From Sulfuricystis thermophila (GTDB lineage Bacteria > Pseudomonadota > Gammaproteobacteria > Burkholderiales > Rhodocyclaceae): a stretch of 64,000 nt of DNA. The notes below the pieces were generated by a model. The model worked only from the letters and a program-made list of their open reading frames with translations, searched no databases and was not told where the DNA came from. Shown one piece after another: positions 6,563 through 14,100 of the stretch; the stretch's first letter is position 1, and each line of letters starts with the position of its first letter. The translations under genes and the position numbers were made by a program. The stretch lies in assembly GCF_004323595.1 (NCBI RefSeq), contig NZ_AP019373.1:868001-932000 (forward strand). The letters are read 5' to 3'.

Positions 6563-8539
6563 ATGAACCTCGTCCCGCTGGAAACCCCTGCGCTGATCGG
6601 CCTGTTTCGCGAGGCGCTCGAGGGTAGCCTGGTCGAGCGCGGCATTGCCGAAGGGCTCGACCTCCTCGGTCATGCCGATGCCTTCTGGCAGGAGGTCGAG
6701 TGGCCGGAGTTGCAGCGCATGGCGCAGGGCGGCAATCCTCACGCCCAAGCGGAACTGGCCTGGCGTTTCGCGGTCGGCAAGGAGGTGCCGCAATCGGCGC
6801 AGGATGCGGTGCGCTGGGCGACACGCAGCGCGGAACGACAATGCCCGGCCGGCGAGGCGGTGCTGGGCTGGCTGCTCTATCAGGGCATCGGTCTGCCGCG
6901 CGATTTTCGTGAGGCGGCGGCGCTCTTCGAACGGGCTGCGCGGCAGCAGGATGGCCGCGGCGCGACCTGGTTCGCGCTCTGCCTGCTGCGCGGGCATGGC
7001 GTGGCTGCTGACCGCGAGCGCGGCTTGACGTTGCTGCGCGAAACGGCAGAGCATGGCAACCGCGAGGCGCAGTACTGGATGGGCAGATTGTCCTATGCGG
7101 GCGATTACCTTCCTGTCGATCCCGCAGCGGCCGTGGCTTGGTTGCGCCGCGCCAGTGGGCAAGGCCATGCCGAGGCGTCCGATCTCCTTGCACGCTGCTG
7201 CTTCTTCGGTCGTGGCATCGCCCAAGACCGCGCCGAAGCCGTACGGCTGTGGCGCGAAGCCGCCAAGACGGGGGTGCCGACGGCGATGTTCAGCCTTGGC
7301 CTGTGTTTGTATGCGGGGGAAGGGGTGGCGGTCGATTACCCTGAAGCGGTGCGCTGGCTGCGTGCCGCGGCACGGCAGGGGGTGGTCGAAGCGATGACCC
7401 TGCTCGGCCAATGCGCGACCTTCGGCTTCGGCCTGCCCGCCGACCCGGCCGCCGGTCTGGCCTGGTATCGTCGGGCGGCCGCGCTCGGCAGCCGTGAAGC
7501 GCAATTCGAGCTGGGCGAAGCCCATGCGGCCGGCCTCGGACTGGTCGAGCGTGATTTGATGCAAGCCGTGCATTGGTGGCGCGAGGCGGCCAGCCGCGGC
7601 CATGCGCGCGCGCAGCTCAAGCTGGGCCATTGCTACCGTTGGGGCGAAGGCGTCGAGGAAAACAAGGCGCTGGCGCTCGCCTGGTACCGACGGGCTGCGG
7701 CGGGCGGCGAGGCGAGCGCGCACGTCTGGCTCGGGGAATGTCACGAGCATGGCGAGGGCGTGGCGGCCGATCCGGTCGCGGCGCGTCGCCATTACCATGA
7801 AGCCGCCACGGCAGGTCTTGCGCATGGCAAGGCCGAGCTGGGGCGTTGTCTGCTGTATGGGATCGGTGGCCAGGCCGACATCGAGCGCGGCGAGGCCCTA
7901 TTGCGCGAAGCGGCCGAGCAAGGCTGGCAGCCGGCGCTGGACGAGCTGGAACGTTACTGGTTCAACGAGGGCGAGCGCCATTTCCACGGCCGCGGCACGC
8001 TCGTCGATGCCGCGCGTGCCCGCGAGTGCTACCGCAAGGCCGGTGAGCTCGGCCACCGTCGCGCCGCCTGGATGCTGGCCGAATGTCTGCGTCACGGTCT
8101 CGGCGGCCCAAACGACGCCGTGCAGGCGGTGACCTGGTACCGGCGCGCCGCGACCTTGTTCGACGCCAAGCTGGCGCTCGCGGATCTTTATTACCACGGC
8201 GAGGGCGTGGTACAGAATTACCGCGAGGCCTATCGCTGGTTCGCCCAGGCGGTCGAGCAGCACGAGGATGCCTATGCGCTCTACAGCCTCGGTTTCATGC
8301 TGCTTTATGGCCAAGGGGTGCGCCGCGACGCGAAACGTGCACTGAAGTATTTGCGCCGTGCGGCGCTGCTCGGCGAACCGAATGCCCAGTACGAGCTCGG
8401 CTGCGCCTGGTATCGCGGCGCCGGCGGGACGAAGAATCCGAAGCTGGCGATGAAATGGCTGCGCATGGCCGCCGCGCATGGGCACGAGGCCGCGCGTGCC
8501 TTCCTAGAACGCATTGGCGAGGGAAAGAAGCTCAATTGA
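6563..8539 (+). CDS. Large Sel1-like repeat (TPR-like) protein
   Basis: A 658-aa protein made almost entirely of about 15 Sel1-like repeats of roughly 36 residues, with recurring patterns such as AVRWYRRAA, G-x-x-AQ-x-x-LG and YxxGxGVxxD. Sel1 repeats are helical scaffolds for protein-protein contacts in signalling and envelope processes. There is no signal peptide or membrane segment, so a cytoplasmic location is likely. I prefer the ATG at 6563; an in-frame TTG at 6482 would start inside a DnaA-box-like sequence and add a non-repeat tail. The stop codon lies at the edge of the inverted-repeat element downstream. No partner can be inferred from neighbours. Confidence 0.85.
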   Translation: MNLVPLETPALIGLFREALEGSLVERGIAEGLDLLGHADAFWQEVEWPELQRMAQGGNPHAQAELAWRFAVGKEVPQSAQDAVRWATRSAERQCPAGEAVLGWLLYQGIGLPRDFREAAALFERAARQQDGRGATWFALCLLRGHGVAADRERGLTLLRETAEHGNREAQYWMGRLSYAGDYLPVDPAAAVAWLRRASGQGHAEASDLLARCCFFGRGIAQDRAEAVRLWREAAKTGVPTAMFSLGLCLYAGEGVAVDYPEAVRWLRAAARQGVVEAMTLLGQCATFGFGLPADPAAGLAWYRRAAALGSREAQFELGEAHAAGLGLVERDLMQAVHWWREAASRGHARAQLKLGHCYRWGEGVEENKALALAWYRRAAAGGEASAHVWLGECHEHGEGVAADPVAARRHYHEAATAGLAHGKAELGRCLLYGIGGQADIERGEALLREAAEQGWQPALDELERYWFNEGERHFHGRGTLVDAARARECYRKAGELGHRRAAWMLAECLRHGLGGPNDAVQAVTWYRRAATLFDAKLALADLYYHGEGVVQNYREAYRWFAQAVEQHEDAYALYSLGFMLLYGQGVRRDAKRALKYLRRAALLGEPNAQYELGCAWYRGAGGTKNPKLAMKWLRMAAAHGHEAARAFLERIGEGKKLN

Positions 8540-8752
8540 ACCCAGATTGTCCATTGGAACACGAGCGGGTTTCGAAGGTGAGGGCGAGCAGGTTTGCGTC
8601 CCCGCGACGAGCCAATAACGGTGTCTATTGGCGAGGAGCGGGGGCGCGAAGAAGCCGCCCGCAGCCCGAAACCCGCCGTGTAGGGCGATGAAATGACCGT
8701 TTCGCATGCTCATGGCGCATCAGCCTGGTCTAATGGACAATCTGGGTTGAAG
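8535..8752. repeat. 218-bp nested inverted-repeat element (MITE-like)
   Basis: The outer arms AACCCAGATTGTCCAT (8539-8554) and its exact complement (8733-8748) extend to about 22 bp with two mismatches. Inside are a 10-bp perfect pair (8565-8574 with 8667-8676), a 10-bp pair with one mismatch (8596-8605 with 8637-8646) and a 7-bp pair (8611-8617 with 8626-8632). The whole element could fold into one long hairpin. No coding sequence lies inside. The right arm overlaps the last codons of the histidine kinase, and the left arm touches the Sel1 stop codon. No second copy was seen in the window and no clear target-site duplication. Confidence 0.65.
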
Positions 8753-10200
8753 GGCAGCACGATCCGTGCCGCGAGCCCGCCGCCTTCGCGTGGCAGGAGT
8801 TCCAGATGCCCGCCATGGGCGCGCGCGATGCGCTCGACGATCGCCAGGCCGAGACCGGCGCCGCTCGCATTGGTGCGTGCCGCCTCGCCGCGCGTGAAAG
8901 GCTGCTTCAGGCGCTCGGCGTCCTCTGGAGCGATGCCGGGTCCGCGGTCGAGCACGGCGATGACGAGCCGGCCGTCTTCCCGCTCGAGCGCCAATTCCAC
9001 CGGTGCGCTGCCGCCGCCATGGCGCAGCGCATTTTCGATCAGATTGACGATCGCCCGCCGCAGAGGCTCGCGCTCGACCGGGTGCGAAAACTCGGCGCTG
9101 GCGGGACGGCACTTCACCTTGTCGCCATAGCGCGCGGCGATCTCTTCGAGCCATGCGGCGAGATTCGTCGGCGCCGCTGCGGCACTTACCTGCGCCTGTG
9201 GGCGTGCGAAGTCGAGGAACTGGCCGATGGTGCGATCCATTTCGTCGATGTCGGCCGCCATGCCGGCGCGCGCCTCCGAATCGCTGACCGAGAGTTCGAT
9301 CTCCATACGCAGACGCGCAAGCGGGGTGCGCAGGTCGTGCGAGATGCCGGCGAGCAGCAGGCGGCGATCCTCTTCGAGCCGGGCGAGGTTCGCGCTCATC
9401 TGGTTGAAGGCGTGGGTGACGGCGACGATCTCGTCGGGGCCGCGTTCGGGGAGCTTGGCGGGTGTTTTGCCCTGGCCGAGCTGGTGCGCCGCGCTTTCCA
9501 GTGCCTTGAGCGGACGGGTGAGCAGCAGCACGATCAACCAGGCGCCTGCCAGCGCGAGGAGCAGCACCAGGGCGCCCCAGCCCAGCCACTGCAGCGGAAA
9601 GCGTCGTTCGAGGCGTTCGCGCGGCAGTGCGAGCCAGAATTCGCCTTCCTCGCCGGGAAAGATGCGGAAGCTGACGAACAGCCCCGGCTCGCCATTGAGC
9701 TCGAAGGCAAGCCGTGTCTGCGGGCCGAGCCGCTCGCGCAGGTCGGCCTCCAGATGACGGGTGAGCGGCGAGGGCGGCGGTGGCGTGACGCGGTCATCGG
9801 CTTCTGCCGGATAGACGTGCACACCTTCGCTGTCGGACAGTTCGGCCAACAGGTCGAGGCGCCGTTCCGGTCGCGCGGTGAGCAAGGCGGTGCGCGTCAG
9901 ATTGCTGATGCTGACGATCATCTGGCTCAAGACGTGGGCGCGCGGCTCGATCTCGGCCTGACGGAAGATCGCGAGCCAGGCGGCCACCGCCGCCAGCATC
10001 AGCGTGGCGATCAGCAGGAAAGCGCGCCATAACAGGCTGCGCGGCAGCAATTTAGTGGAATCCACAGCAAAAAATGAGCCAACGATCGTTTCGACGACGA
10101 AAGCTACCCTCGCGGCGGCACGCCGCGCTGACAGTCTCCCCTCCCGCGAGGGAGGGGCTGGGGGTGGGCGGGTGTTTATTTTTGCGCATGGGCATTTCAT
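8710..10200 (-). CDS. EnvZ-type sensor histidine kinase
   Basis: Membrane sensor that phosphorylates the OmpR-like regulator encoded just upstream. In order: first membrane helix (around LLWRAFLLIATLMLAAVAAWLAIF), a periplasmic domain of about 130 residues, a second helix (LGWGALVLLLALAGAWLIVLLL), HAMP, the H-box GISHDLRTPLARLRME, the N-box NLIENALRHGG, then DRGPGI and GAGLGLAIV of the ATPase domain. The start is uncertain. The ATG at 10200 lies inside a dispersed repeat and would give about 33 Pro/Arg-rich residues of repeat origin; GTG at 10065 gives a cleaner 451-aa protein. The last residues (NPDCPLDQADAP) are encoded by the arm of the inverted-repeat element. The signal sensed is unknown. 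Confidence 0.9.
   Translation of the reverse strand: MKCPCAKINTRPPPAPPSREGRLSARRAAARVAFVVETIVGSFFAVDSTKLLPRSLLWRAFLLIATLMLAAVAAWLAIFRQAEIEPRAHVLSQMIVSISNLTRTALLTARPERRLDLLAELSDSEGVHVYPAEADDRVTPPPPSPLTRHLEADLRERLGPQTRLAFELNGEPGLFVSFRIFPGEEGEFWLALPRERLERRFPLQWLGWGALVLLLALAGAWLIVLLLTRPLKALESAAHQLGQGKTPAKLPERGPDEIVAVTHAFNQMSANLARLEEDRRLLLAGISHDLRTPLARLRMEIELSVSDSEARAGMAADIDEMDRTIGQFLDFARPQAQVSAAAAPTNLAAWLEEIAARYGDKVKCRPASAEFSHPVEREPLRRAIVNLIENALRHGGGSAPVELALEREDGRLVIAVLDRGPGIAPEDAERLKQPFTRGEAARTNASGAGLGLAIVERIARAHGGHLELLPREGGGLAARIVLPFNPDCPLDQADAP
9088..9111 (-). repeat. 24-base dispersed motif, copy 1
   Basis: Reads (minus strand) TGCCGT, CCC, GCCAGCGCCGA, G, TTT: an exact consensus copy. It lies inside the histidine kinase ATPase domain and is translated there as CRPASAEF. 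Confidence 0.85.
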
Positions 10201-10233
10201 CCTCTGCGGGTGAGTGTGCTGTCATGCGCGTTT
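10104..10233 (-). repeat. REP-like ~130-bp dispersed repeat, copy A
   Basis: About 85% identical by eye to copy B at 13247-13375. Both contain a perfect hairpin (CCCCTCCC, GCGA, GGGAGGGG), a G-rich tail, TTTATTTTTGCGCAT and, read leftward, an AGAGGATG or GGAGGATG stretch that resembles a ribosome site with start codon. It sits between the OmpR-like gene, whose TAA stop is at its right edge, and the histidine kinase gene. Confidence 0.85.
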
Positions 10234-10975
10234 AGGCCGCATCCCCGCCGTCGGGAACGAACACGTAGCCGAAGCCCCAGACCGTCTGGATGTGGCGTGG
10301 CTTGGCCGGGTCTTCTTCGACGAGCTTTCTCAAGCGCGAGATCTGCACATCGATCGCGCGGTCGAACACGCCATGCTCGCGGCCGCGGGCGAGTTCCATC
10401 AGCTTGTCGCGCGACAACGGCTGGCGCGGATGCTTGAGCAGCACCGCGAGCAGGCTGAATTCGCCGGTGGTGAGCATCGTCGTGCTGCCGTTGCGCCGCA
10501 ACTCACGGGTGGCGAGATTCACCTCGACCTTGCCGAAGCGGACGATCTCCGACGTCGGCGCGGGCGCACCCGCCGGCATCAACCTGCTGCGTCGGCGCAG
10601 GATGGCATGGATGCGCGCGACCAGCTCGCGCGGATTGAAGGGTTTCCCCAGATAATCGTCGGCGCCGAGCTCCAGGCCGACGATGCGATCGATGTCGTCA
10701 CCCTTGGCGGTGAGCATCAGGATCGCGACGTCATGGTAAGCGTCGCGGTTCGCGCGCAGCCGGCGGCAAATCGACAGACCATCCTCGCCGGGCAGCATCA
10801 GGTCGAGCACGATGAGATCATAGAGCTCGCGCTCGAGCTGGCGATCCATCTGCGGCGCGTCGCCCACCGCCTTGACGGTGAAGCCTTGCTCGCCGAGATA
10901 GCGTTCGAGCTGGCTTCTCAGCCGCACATCGTCATCGACGACGAGGATTTTCGGTTTGCGGGTCTCGGTGTTCAT
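10232..10975 (-). CDS. OmpR-family response regulator
   Basis: DNA-binding transcription factor paired with the kinase downstream. The receiver domain (residues 1-120) has the acidic pocket VVDDD, the phosphoacceptor Asp in LIVLDLMLPGEDG, LTAKG and the Lys in LGKPF. The C-terminal winged-helix domain includes LTTGEFSLL, RAIDVQISRLRKLVEEDP and TVWGFGYVF. The protein is 247 aa from the ATG at 10975. Closest to OmpR by motif, but the target genes are unknown. Between it and the kinase lies the REP-like repeat copy A. It diverges from the small secreted protein at 11101. Confidence 0.92.
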   Translation of the reverse strand: MNTETRKPKILVVDDDVRLRSQLERYLGEQGFTVKAVGDAPQMDRQLERELYDLIVLDLMLPGEDGLSICRRLRANRDAYHDVAILMLTAKGDDIDRIVGLELGADDYLGKPFNPRELVARIHAILRRRSRLMPAGAPAPTSEIVRFGKVEVNLATRELRRNGSTTMLTTGEFSLLAVLLKHPRQPLSRDKLMELARGREHGVFDRAIDVQISRLRKLVEEDPAKPRHIQTVWGFGYVFVPDGGDAA

Positions 10976-11100
10976 GATTTGCAAGGATAGCGCCGAATGT
11001 CCGCTGGAATCTTATCCGGATGTTGCATGGCCGGCCCTCGGCAACGGATTGTTACAAAGCCGGGCTCGCCTGGGCAGTGCCGCGTCCTACAATTCCAGTC

Positions 11101-11391
11101 ATGAAAAAGCGCGTGCAGATTCTCTTCCTGCTGGGGTGGCTGGCAAGTATGGCGAGCGCAGGGGCGCAGGAGGCGCCGTTTGCGCCACCCGGCCCGCCGC
11201 GGCCAAGCGAAGCGCCATGGCAGCCACGCTACGGGATGCCCCCGGAACAGCGCGAGCACTGGCGGGAGTGGCGCGAAGAGCGGCGCGAGCGCCACGAGGC
11301 GTGGCGACAAATGTCTCCAGAAGAGCGGCAACAGCTGCGTCGCGACATCCGCGATGCGGGGCGGTTTTATCGGCGCGGTCCTGGGCGCTGA
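11101..11391 (+). CDS. Small secreted Pro/Arg/Glu-rich protein
   Basis: A 96-aa protein with a signal peptide (residues 1-23, cleavage after ASAGA). The mature part is a Pro-rich segment followed by a strongly charged helical run (REHWREWREERRERHEAW) and MSPEERQQLRRDIRDAG. The MSPEER pattern resembles DUF3106-like and CpxP/Spy-like small periplasmic proteins, but I cannot assign a family. It is divergent from the OmpR-like regulator with about 125 bases between starts, so it could be a target of that system. Confidence 0.65.
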   Translation: MKKRVQILFLLGWLASMASAGAQEAPFAPPGPPRPSEAPWQPRYGMPPEQREHWREWREERRERHEAWRQMSPEERQQLRRDIRDAGRFYRRGPGR

Positions 11392-11401
11392 AATTTCCTC
11401 C

Positions 11402-11430
11402 TTGACATCACAGGGTAATGTGCTTATTTA
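11402..11430 (+). promoter_or_regulatory. Candidate sigma-70 promoter of the DsrC-like gene
   Basis: TTGACA (11402-11407) is a perfect -35; the best -10 after 17 bases is TATTTA (11425-11430). It is 70 bases upstream of the DsrC/TusE-like gene, which has its own ribosome site (AAGGAGG). Confidence 0.55.
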
Positions 11431-11499
11431 AAAGCATAGTAAAAGAGTCGGGTAAAGCCGACCGCTCGTTGCACCCGAAACACACCCAAGGAGGCTGCC

Positions 11500-11865
11500 A
11501 TGTACGACATCAACAAGTTCATCGCCAATCCGAAGCTCGCCAATTTCGATGCCGAAGGTTTTCTCGCCGACTTGCCGCACTGGTCGCCGCGCGTCGCCCA
11601 CCAGCTCGCCGAAGAGGAGGGTTTGACCTTGACCGAGGCGCATTGGGACGTGATCCATCACCTGCGCGAGATGTACCGCGCCGAAGGGCCGCAATGGAAA
11701 GCGCGCGACGTGACCCAGGCGCTCGAGAAGGCATTCGCTCATGAGGGCGGCCGTCGGCATCTGTATGCCCTCTTTCCCGGTGGTCCGCTGGCGCAGGGCT
11801 GCAAACTGGCCGGCCTGCCGCTGCCGCAAGGTACGCTCGACCGGTCCTTCGGCAGTGTGCATTGA
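11500..11865 (+). CDS. DsrC/TusE-family protein lacking the C-terminal cysteine
   Basis: A small sulfur-trafficking or regulatory protein of 121 aa. The family fold is clear: WSPRVAHQLAEEEGLTLTEAHWDVIHHLREMY, then LYALFPGGPLAQGCKLAGLPLPQG. In DsrC two cysteines sit 11 residues apart at the C-terminus, and TusE keeps the last one. Here Cys101 (the upstream one) is present, but the terminal position is Thr112 and nine more residues follow (ending SFGSVH). It is thus neither a canonical DsrC nor a canonical TusE, and a regulatory or different sulfur-binding role is possible. Its stop codon directly abuts the stop codon of convergent nikO. Confidence 0.88.
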   Translation: MYDINKFIANPKLANFDAEGFLADLPHWSPRVAHQLAEEEGLTLTEAHWDVIHHLREMYRAEGPQWKARDVTQALEKAFAHEGGRRHLYALFPGGPLAQGCKLAGLPLPQGTLDRSFGSVH

Positions 11866-12651
11866 TCAACTGCTGCCCCAATCATGGGCGTGCAAATGGC
11901 TATGCTGCGCGCCGCCGTGCCGGTGACGGTGGCGGTGCGCGAGATGCGCTTCTTCGAGTAGCGCGAGGTTGCCCAGCGCCGCCTCGACCGGGCCGTCGAA
12001 GAGCAACCGGCCACGTGGGTCCAGGACGATACAGCGGCTGCCGAGTTCGGCGGCGAGTGACAGATTGTGGGTCGCTGCGACCACCGTCATGCTCGATTCG
12101 ATGAGCAGATCGATGAGCCAGCCGACGCTGGCCGGATCGAGGCTGGCCGAGGGTTCGTCGAGCAGCAGCAGTTTCGGCTCCAGCACCAGGATCGCGGCGA
12201 GCGCCACTTTCTGCTTTTCACCGCCGGAGAGCAGAAACGGCGGTTTGTCCAAGAGCGCTGTGAGCCCCAGGGCGGCGGCCCAGTGCGCGACGCGCGCCTC
12301 GACGTCGGCAAGCCCCAGCTGCCGCGGCCCATAGGCGATTTCCTCGCGCACCGTCGGATTGAACAGCATCGCCTCCGGATGCTGGAAGAGCAGCGCGCAC
12401 TCGGTGCGAAAGCGCCGCGCGAAGTGCCGTTCCGCCAGCGCCGACTTTGTGAGCGGCATGCCCTCGTAAAGGAGGGAGCCCGACTGCGGTTCGATGAGCC
12501 CGTTCATCAGCTTGAGCAGGGTGGATTTGCCGCAGCCGTTGGCACCCAACAGCACGAGCTTGTCGCCGGCGCGCACCTTGAGCGAGAGAGTTTCGATCAC
12601 CGGCGGGTCGGCTTCCCAGCCGAAGCGTATGTCGTTGAGTTCCAGCATCAA
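11866..12651 (-). CDS. nikO: Nickel ECF transporter ATPase NikO
   Basis: ATP-binding subunit that powers the NikMQ importer. It has Walker A GANGCGKST, the Q-loop LFQHPE, the signature LSGGEKQ, Walker B LLLLDEP and the switch His in ATHN. The 261-aa protein ends in a His-rich tail (HRHRHRHGGAQHSHLHAH), common in nickel and cobalt proteins and likely to bind metal. Its first codons overlap the nikQ stop. Nickel rather than cobalt is inferred from the NikR operator and the nikK/nikL genes upstream in the operon. Confidence 0.9.
   Translation of the reverse strand: MMLELNDIRFGWEADPPVIETLSLKVRAGDKLVLLGANGCGKSTLLKLMNGLIEPQSGSLLYEGMPLTKSALAERHFARRFRTECALLFQHPEAMLFNPTVREEIAYGPRQLGLADVEARVAHWAAALGLTALLDKPPFLLSGGEKQKVALAAILVLEPKLLLLDEPSASLDPASVGWLIDLLIESSMTVVAATHNLSLAAELGSRCIVLDPRGRLLFDGPVEAALGNLALLEEAHLAHRHRHRHGGAQHSHLHAHDWGSS
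12425..12448 (+). repeat. 24-base dispersed motif, copy 2
   Basis: TGCCGT, TCC, GCCAGCGCCGA, C, TTT. It lies antisense inside nikO and is translated from the minus strand as KSALAERH, a frame not used by the other copies. Confidence 0.85.
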
Positions 12652-13331
12652 TCGAACGTTCCGCGCGAGCGCATCGCCAGCGCCACGTCAAGGGCCTGCG
12701 CCTGTGCCTTGTCGAGCAGGGCGATGACCTGTGCGCCGGCGTGATGGCGACGGTCGAGGAGACGGGGGCGCGCGATGTTCCGGCTAGCGAAAGCCAGGCG
12801 AAAATCACCGAGCACGCGCTCGAAGGTGCGGATCTGGCCGAGCGTCAGTGTGACCAGCCGCCGTGCGGTCGGCAGACCGTCGAGCGCGGCGATGAGATCG
12901 CCTTGCGCGACGAACCAGAAACCGAGATAGACCATCAGCAGCACGCGCAGGTTGGCAAGCAGCAGCCAATCGACATCGATGCGGCCTTGCCACAGACCGA
13001 CCAAGACGACGCCGAGGCTCACCGACAGATTGAAAGCGAGGATCGCAATGAGGCTGCGGCTCAAGATGCGCCAGCGCGTTTTGCCGGCAAGCAGCAAAGC
13101 GAGGGCGAACCCGGCGGCGAGAAGCGCCGGCTGATGGATGAGCGTCGGCGCTGGCAGAACGGCAAGGTAGAGGAGGAGTTTTTGGCGCGGTGTAAAGTGA
13201 AATACAAGGCAAAAAGTGCGCCGCCTTTCGTTTCCTTGACGGCAGCCTACCTTCGCGGCGCAAGCCGCGCTGATAGTCTCCCCTCCCGCGAGGGAGGGGT
13301 TGGGGGAGGGCGGGCGTTTATTTTTGCGCAT
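12648..13331 (-). CDS. nikQ: Nickel ECF transporter membrane subunit NikQ
   Basis: Transmembrane coupling protein (CbiQ/EcfT family) between NikM and NikO. The family core begins at FTPRQKLLLYLAVL and includes several hydrophobic helices, the coupling segment around ASRNIARPRLLDRRH and the terminal ALAMRSRG. The only usable start codon in frame is the ATG at 13331, inside the REP-like repeat copy B. There is no ATG, GTG or TTG between it and the family core. The first 29 or so residues (rich in Pro, Arg, Lys) are therefore repeat-derived, and the repeat also supplies a GGAGG ribosome site. Confidence 0.88.
   Translation of the reverse strand: MRKNKRPPSPNPSLAGGETISAACAAKVGCRQGNERRRTFCLVFHFTPRQKLLLYLAVLPAPTLIHQPALLAAGFALALLLAGKTRWRILSRSLIAILAFNLSVSLGVVLVGLWQGRIDVDWLLLANLRVLLMVYLGFWFVAQGDLIAALDGLPTARRLVTLTLGQIRTFERVLGDFRLAFASRNIARPRLLDRRHHAGAQVIALLDKAQAQALDVALAMRSRGTFD
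13141..13164 (-). repeat. 24-base dispersed motif, copy 3
   Basis: On the minus strand: TGCCGT, TCT, GCCAGCGCCGA, C, GCT (last three bases diverged). Inside nikQ it is read as AVLPAPT. Confidence 0.8.
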
Positions 13332-13375
13332 GGTATTTCATCCTCCGCGGGTGCCGATTGCTGGCATGCGCGTTA
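13247..13375 (-). repeat. REP-like ~130-bp dispersed repeat, copy B
   Basis: Second copy of the repeat at 10104-10233, in the same orientation and the same kind of place: after the TAA of nikM (at its right edge) and before nikQ in one operon. It carries the CCCCTCCC hairpin, a G-rich run and, read leftward, GGAGG then ATG 13331, which is the nikQ start. Confidence 0.85.
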
Positions 13376-14014
13376 GGATGTCCATTTGCGTGCTTTCGCA
13401 TAGCGCCAGACGAACAGGGTGAGCGCCGCTTCGGCGAGGCCTATCAGGGCATGGGGGATCAGGATCGCCGGCAAGGTGATCGACCAGCCGAAGGGAAAGA
13501 ACAGCGGCGAACCGTCGGGTTTGTGGGCGATCAAGGGCTGCAGCCCCAGCACGAGGGCGATGACGATGCCCGGCAGGATGACGGAAGCCCAGGCGGATAA
13601 CAGCACCGCGACGGATTCGTTGCTGCGTTTTACCAGGCGGAAGATGATCAGTGCCGTCCCGCTGCCGATGAACCCCATCGCCAGGGCATTGACCGGCAGC
13701 GCGGTCAAGCCCCCGGCGCCGAAGAGCAGCGCCTGTAGGAGCAGCACGCCGGAATAGGCGAGAAAGGCGAGCCGCCAGCCAAACAGCAGTGCGAGCATTG
13801 CGACACCGATCAGATGCGCCGAGGTGCCGCCGGGCAGCGGCAGCATCACCAGCCCCAGGGCATAGGCGAGCGCCGTGACCATCGCCAGACGTGGCAGCAG
13901 GGTTTCATCCAGTCGCGATTTGAGCCCCCGGGCCGCCCAGACCCACGTCCCGACGGCCAGCAGCGTGGCGGGCAGATAGGTCTGCGGCGAGAGGAAGCCG
14001 TCGGGGATGTGCAT
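13373..14014 (-). CDS. nikM: Nickel ECF transporter substrate-binding membrane subunit NikM
   Basis: The S-component (CbiM/NikM family) that binds the metal ion. The invariant start MHIPDGFLS is present; its N-terminal Met-His contributes to the metal site in this family. The 213-aa protein has about six hydrophobic helices. The start is fixed by that motif, but no good ribosome site precedes it because a heptanucleotide tandem repeat fills the upstream gap. The stop codon lies at the edge of the REP-like repeat. Confidence 0.93.
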   Translation of the reverse strand: MHIPDGFLSPQTYLPATLLAVGTWVWAARGLKSRLDETLLPRLAMVTALAYALGLVMLPLPGGTSAHLIGVAMLALLFGWRLAFLAYSGVLLLQALLFGAGGLTALPVNALAMGFIGSGTALIIFRLVKRSNESVAVLLSAWASVILPGIVIALVLGLQPLIAHKPDGSPLFFPFGWSITLPAILIPHALIGLAEAALTLFVWRYAKARKWTS

Positions 14015-14018
14015 GGCA

Positions 14019-14100
14019 GAGGTCAGGGATCAGAGGTCAGGGATCAGAGGTCAGGGGGTCAGAGGTCAGGGATCAGGGATCAGGGATCAGAGGTCAGAAG
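14019..14100. repeat. Heptanucleotide tandem repeat before nikM
   Basis: About eleven tandem units of a seven-base pattern, GRTCAGR (for example GGTCAGG, GATCAGA), one of them eight bases long. It fills the gap between the stop codon of the barrel gene (14094-14096) and the nikM start (14014), where a ribosome site would normally be. The unit length is not a multiple of three. Confidence 0.9.

Noticed and set aside
9088-9111. The 24-base motif as a terminator or hairpin
   Set aside because: It is not self-complementary, and 11 of 13 copies lie inside genes, several within conserved domains.
14019-14100. CRISPR array
   Set aside because: Units are seven bases with no unique spacers and no cas genes; it is a simple tandem repeat.
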